From CAYGTK01 sp964352775 (GTDB lineage Bacteria > Bacteroidota > Bacteroidia > Chitinophagales > CAIOSU01), in contig CAYGTK010000157.1 of assembly GCA_964352775.1 (NCBI GenBank), forward strand, positions 1 to 10,002: DNA of 10,002 bases. The letters run 5' to 3'. The notes beneath the pieces are model-generated. The model ran no database searches. It had not been told where the DNA came from and was given only the letters and a program-made list of their open reading frames with translations. Shown here piece after piece: positions 7,136-10,002 of the stretch; within the stretch, counting starts at the first letter, position 1; each line of letters begins with the position of its first letter. A program made the position numbers and the translations under genes.

Positions 7136-7346
7136 AGCGCGAAGATAGAATAAAGGGAGGGAGGATGTTAGTGGAATTATGCCACTGGTGTGATATTACT
7201 TGAGCAGTCATTCCGTTGCAGAACAGGATCTCACGTTAGCGTTTTGGCGAGGATACCGACCTGGGTCGGTATGACTATTTTTTATCTCAATATTTGGACT
7301 TAGTAGTCTGTAGTTTTTTAAATATCTATAGTAAGAGAATAGAAGA
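7136..7346. other. Intergenic region upstream of the ABC-F gene
   Basis: This 211-base stretch separates two minus-strand genes, a long gap for this compact window. It holds the repeat candidate at 7207-7275 and, on the minus strand at 7147-7140, TATCTTCG, a one-mismatch version of TAnnTTTG ending 4 bases before the ABC-F ATG. No TTG lies at the expected distance from it. I see no open reading frame with coding character and no RNA gene. No convincing terminator follows the hydrolase stop at 7347. Confidence 0.6.
7207..7275. repeat. Candidate short intergenic repeat with imperfect terminal inverted repeats
   Basis: In the gap between the ABC-F start and the hydrolase stop, GTCATTCCG (7207-7215) is matched at the far end by CGGTATGAC (7267-7275), whose complement is GTCATACCG, identical at 8 of 9 positions. 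The right end also holds a perfect palindromic pair, ATACCGACC (7253-7261) and GGTCGGTAT (7264-7272), around two bases. The 69-base unit resembles, from memory, the GTCATTCCG...GGAATCTC intergenic repeats scattered in many bacterial genomes, including Bacteroidota. It encodes nothing. A T-run at about 7279-7283 follows on the plus strand, but no plus-strand gene ends here, so a terminator role is doubtful. Confidence 0.45.
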
Positions 7347-8387
7347 CTATATACCCAACATTCGCTCCCATATCATGCTCAGGCGGTCTTTCATTAATTC
7401 GGCTAGGTCGCCTTCAAAGTTTTCGTCGGGGCGGGTTGGTCGTACCATTATGTTAGTTGGGTCGGTGGCATCTATCTTGAAGGTGAATACGTATTGCGGG
7501 TCTTCATTGGGTTCTAAACCGTTCATGGTTCCGAAACGCAAGTCATAAAGCTCATAGGTATCTTCCCCCGTCTTTTTAACCGTGTAGTAGTCTTTAGCAA
7601 AAAATTTGATCAGGGCTATGTTATCAATTGCTGCTATTTCTTTAGGCAAGTTATGGTCCATAGCTAAAGGATGCACTTTCATATAAGGCTGCTCATCCAA
7701 AAGAGAATAGTAACCCATATAATAGCTACTATCGGTTTCTACCATAGCATACCACAAGATATTATTGAATGGGGTAGGGGCAGATATGTAGCGCTGAGAA
7801 GCGATCTCCTGGTCTGCCAATGAATTATCTATCACTTCATTTACCTGCAGCTTATTGTAAACGGTAAATGCTAAATAGAGTGAACTGATGATAAGTCCAG
7901 TATTGTTAAGGTAGCGACGAATTGGTCTGTTGCGATTAAAAAATAGAGCCGCTATTACCAACGCCATAAAAGGCAATGTATAAAGCGGATCGGCAACAAA
8001 CACCGTGCTCCATGCTACCCGTTCTAAACTGAATGGCCACATAATGTTAGTGCCATATAAGGTGAAGCAATCTAATATGGGATGCGTACCAATGGAAATG
8101 AGAAAGAGCAAGGTCCAATCTTTAAAAGTAGCCGCTGTTCGATCTTTATATAAATGATAGAGTAAATACCCTAAAAGAGGGGCTGCGATAAAAGCGAACA
8201 AAAAGGAGTGCATTGGCCCACGGTGGAACATGAATTGGGCTACTTCGTCACCAAATGGCCATAATACATCTAGGTCAGGAATAGTACCGCCAATAGCACC
8301 ATAAAGCATGGCCTTGTTGCCTAGTTTTTTTCCAGCCACTAATTCTCCTGTGGCCGCGCCTAATACTATCTGTGTAATTGAATCCAT
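7347..8387 (-). CDS. YdjM/LexA-binding-type membrane metal-dependent hydrolase
   Basis: A 346-residue protein with the sequence marks of the PF04307 family (YdjM-like inner-membrane metal-dependent hydrolases). The N-terminus MDSITQIVLGAATGE and the following GTIPDLDVLWP (34-44) are typical. Likely metal ligands or catalytic residues are D38/D40, H55 and H60 (FHRGPMHS) and H102/D106 (GTHPILD); D133 in ADPLY is also conserved in this type. Membrane segments are predicted at about 62-80, 92-108, 133-150 and 161-177. The region 180-346 is soluble and rich in Tyr and acidic residues, and corresponds to a C-terminal extension common in the longer family members. The substrate is not known; the family name comes from E. 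coli YdjM, which is SOS regulated. It is divergent from the DUF1684 gene across 103 bases. A CCTCCT complement 32 bases ahead of the ATG is too far to be its ribosome site. Confidence 0.88.
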   Translation of the reverse strand: MDSITQIVLGAATGELVAGKKLGNKAMLYGAIGGTIPDLDVLWPFGDEVAQFMFHRGPMHSFLFAFIAAPLLGYLLYHLYKDRTAATFKDWTLLFLISIGTHPILDCFTLYGTNIMWPFSLERVAWSTVFVADPLYTLPFMALVIAALFFNRNRPIRRYLNNTGLIISSLYLAFTVYNKLQVNEVIDNSLADQEIASQRYISAPTPFNNILWYAMVETDSSYYMGYYSLLDEQPYMKVHPLAMDHNLPKEIAAIDNIALIKFFAKDYYTVKKTGEDTYELYDLRFGTMNGLEPNEDPQYVFTFKIDATDPTNIMVRPTRPDENFEGDLAELMKDRLSMIWERMLGI

Positions 8388-8477
8388 ATTGCTGAAAGCC
8401 TTGCGAAACTAAGTTATTTCCTCCTAACGCTATTGCTATTAAATAGATCGCTGTAGGAGTGTTTTTTCTACAAACCT

Positions 8478-8485
8478 TAACTTTG
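8478..8485 (+). promoter_or_regulatory. TAnnTTTG promoter box ahead of the DUF1684 gene
   Basis: TAACTTTG matches the Bacteroidota -7 box exactly. It ends 5 bases before the ATG at 8491, the same distance as the box ahead of the MscS gene, and suggests a leaderless or very short-leader transcript. No TTG lies 17-23 bases upstream; a weak inverted repeat (TGTAG at 8452-8456, CTACA at 8468-8472) sits there and could be an operator or chance. Confidence 0.4.
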
Positions 8486-8490
8486 GGTAT

Positions 8491-9090
8491 ATGAGATACT
8501 TACTTTCCGTACTTCTGTTATTCTCCGCTGGCGTTCTTGTAGCTCAAAATGAGGTTTACTTCACTCATATTGATAGTTTTCAGGCTGCGCTTGACGAGCA
8601 TTACGCCAATTCAAACACTTCACCATTAGAAGGTAAGGCCTTGCGCAAGTTCAAAACACTGGGCTTCTTTCCTGTTAATTCAAATTGTAAGGTAGAGGCC
8701 AAAGTAGTGCTAACGCCAGATAGCGAACTATTCCCCATGATGACCAGTAGCGGTAAGGCTAAGGACTACCGCTGTTACGCAGAGTTACATTTTGAACTGG
8801 AAGGAAAGCCACAAATGCTGAAACTGTACCAGCGCATACCTATTAACGAGAAGTACCCTAACAGCCTATTCCTACCTTTTACTGATGAAACCAGTGGTGG
8901 GGAGAGTTACGGCGGTGGAAGATATTTGGACTTAGAACTACCCATTGGCGAAACCGTTATTCTTGACTTTAACAAGGCTTACAATCCCTATTGTGCTTAT
9001 ACTACGGGATATAGCTGCTCCATACCGCCAAGGCAGAACCATTTGGATGTGGCGCTATTAGCGGGTGCTATTGCTCCAGCAAAGCGGTGA
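8491..9090 (+). CDS. Secreted DUF1684 family protein
   Basis: A 199-residue protein with an export signal: a short basic start (MRY), a hydrophobic core LLSVLLLFSAG and a probable cleavage after VLVA (residue 18). No lipobox Cys follows, so it is expected in the periplasm or outside. The C-terminal half carries the features of DUF1684 (PF07920): YGGGRYLDL at 140-148, DFNKAYNPYCAY at 159-170 and CSIPPRQNHL at 176-185. The two cysteines, C168 and C176, are close enough to form a disulfide. The family is widespread, sometimes described as YHYH- or lipoprotein-like, but has no established function, so none is given here. The length is typical for bacterial members. It stands alone between a divergent membrane hydrolase and a downstream glycosyltransferase 67 bases away. 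The start at 8491 gives the signal peptide and fits the promoter box. Confidence 0.85.
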   Translation: MRYLLSVLLLFSAGVLVAQNEVYFTHIDSFQAALDEHYANSNTSPLEGKALRKFKTLGFFPVNSNCKVEAKVVLTPDSELFPMMTSSGKAKDYRCYAELHFELEGKPQMLKLYQRIPINEKYPNSLFLPFTDETSGGESYGGGRYLDLELPIGETVILDFNKAYNPYCAYTTGYSCSIPPRQNHLDVALLAGAIAPAKR

Positions 9091-9157
9091 TGATTTTAAA
9101 GAGCCTATTTTTCCTTTCTGGGCTAAGTTGTAGCACCTTTGCAGGGTAACTCTATTG

Positions 9158-10002
9158 ATGCTAATACTGCAATACATATTTTGGATAGTGCTAGCGGGGT
9201 TGGTGTATACTTACTTCGTATATCCAATGCTGGTAGGTTTTTTGGGTTTATTTACCCAAAGGGGGAGGAATGTTAAAGTGATGCCTTTAAGCGAATTACC
9301 TACTGTAACGCTTTTAATACCAGCATACAACGAAGCCAGCTATATAGCTAATAAAGTAGCCGACTGCAAGCGATTGGCCTACCCTAAAGACAAACTGAAG
9401 ATTGTATTTGTAACCGATGGCTCAACAGACGGAACTGACCGAGCAGTAGCAGCTTTTGACTACATTACCGTATTGCACCAACCCGAACGCCGAGGTAAGA
9501 TGGCCGCGGTAGATAGGGCTATGGAGCATATTGATAGTGAAATAGTGGTTTTTTGTGATGCTAATACCAAGCTGAGCACTAATAGCCTTAAAGCTATGGT
9601 AAGGCACTTTGCCGATGAACGAGTAGGTGCAGTATCGGGCGAAAAACGCGTGTTAGATGGGGGAGGAGCTACTGGTGGAGAGGGGCTTTATTGGAAATAC
9701 GAGTCGCTAGTGAAACGACTGGATTCGGCTTTTTACACCACTATAGGTGCGGCAGGTGAGTTATATGCTATCCGCGCGAAATTGCATGAGCCTTTACCAG
9801 CAGATACTTTGATAGACGACTTTATGGTAGTAATGCGCATTGCCGAACGGGGCTATCTTGTTCGCTACGAGCCAGAGGCCTACGCCATGGAAGAACCAAG
9901 TGCCAGCATTGCCGATGAATGGAAACGTAAAATACGTATGGCAGCAGGCGCCTTCCAAAGTTTACCGCGATTGAAGAAAGCATTGAACCCATTCCATAGG
10001 TT
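9158..10002 (+). CDS. Membrane glycosyltransferase family 2 (C-terminus cut by window edge)
   Basis: I read this gene by translation; the first 281 codons are inside the window. Residues about 5-33 form one hydrophobic membrane segment, followed by a cytoplasmic GT2 domain. Visible marks are the nucleotide-sugar binding start TVTLLIPAYNE (49-59), VTDGSTDGT (85-93), the DxD-like metal motif CDANT (133-137), the acidic pair DD (220-221) in DTLIDDFM as the likely catalytic base region, and RKIRMAAG (257-264) in place of the QxxRW motif of processive synthases. This pattern is typical of single-pass-entry GT2 enzymes related to cellulose synthase and hyaluronan synthase that build or modify surface polysaccharides. 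The remainder should contain one or more C-terminal membrane helices. The sugar donor and acceptor cannot be told. A TTG codon lies immediately upstream in frame, but the ATG is the more likely start. A CACCTTTG box (9134-9141) is a weak promoter candidate. Confidence 0.9.
   Translation, partial: MLILQYIFWIVLAGLVYTYFVYPMLVGFLGLFTQRGRNVKVMPLSELPTVTLLIPAYNEASYIANKVADCKRLAYPKDKLKIVFVTDGSTDGTDRAVAAFDYITVLHQPERRGKMAAVDRAMEHIDSEIVVFCDANTKLSTNSLKAMVRHFADERVGAVSGEKRVLDGGGATGGEGLYWKYESLVKRLDSAFYTTIGAAGELYAIRAKLHEPLPADTLIDDFMVVMRIAERGYLVRYEPEAYAMEEPSASIADEWKRKIRMAAGAFQSLPRLKKALNPFHR

Noticed and set aside
7253..7284. The palindrome at 7253-7272 with the following T-run as an intrinsic terminator on the plus strand.
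   Set aside because: No plus-strand gene ends upstream, and on the minus strand, where a terminator would be needed, no T-run follows the stem.
8420..8425. CCTCCT, which reads AGGAGG on the minus strand ahead of the membrane hydrolase gene.
   Set aside because: It lies 32 bases from the ATG at 8387, no nearer start codon exists, and other genes here lack Shine-Dalgarno sites.

Overview
The window looks like a chromosomal segment from a Bacteroidota member, probably near Chitinophagales or Sphingobacteriales. The evidence is a secreted thioredoxin-fold protein of the DUF4369/DUF5106 type, the general absence of Shine-Dalgarno sequences, A-rich leaders, and several matches to the Bacteroidota promoter pattern TTG-N(17-23)-TAnnTTTG. 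Base composition is moderate and even. I see no rRNA, tRNA, CRISPR array, phage gene, transposase or other sign of an accessory island. Most of it reads as ordinary housekeeping sequence, densely packed. I did not find a convincing new system.

Left part (1-1593, minus strand): a partial secreted thioredoxin-fold protein cut by the window start, then a complete methionine-(R)-sulfoxide reductase (msrB). Middle part (1720-5256, plus strand): three genes separated by only 3 and 5 bases encode an alpha/beta hydrolase-OsmC fusion, a SAM hydrolase (DUF62) and a one-cysteine thioredoxin-like protein. An MscS channel follows 46 bases later, possibly from its own promoter. Right part: an Uup-like ABC-F ATPase (7135-5261, minus) ends 4 bases from the MscS stop. 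Upstream of it lie a roughly 210-base gap holding a probable short intergenic repeat and a YdjM-type membrane hydrolase (8387-7347, minus). A secreted DUF1684 protein (8491-9090, plus) and the first 281 codons of a membrane glycosyltransferase 2 (9158 to the window end, plus) close the window.

The clearest functional theme is thiol and oxidative-damage chemistry. MsrB repairs oxidised methionine, OsmC domains reduce organic peroxides through a cysteine pair, and thioredoxin-fold proteins lie on both sides. MsrB and the OsmC fusion are divergently transcribed across about 126 bases. The SAM hydrolase sits inside this tight operon without an obvious reason. A shared oxidative-stress role is an inference from gene order.
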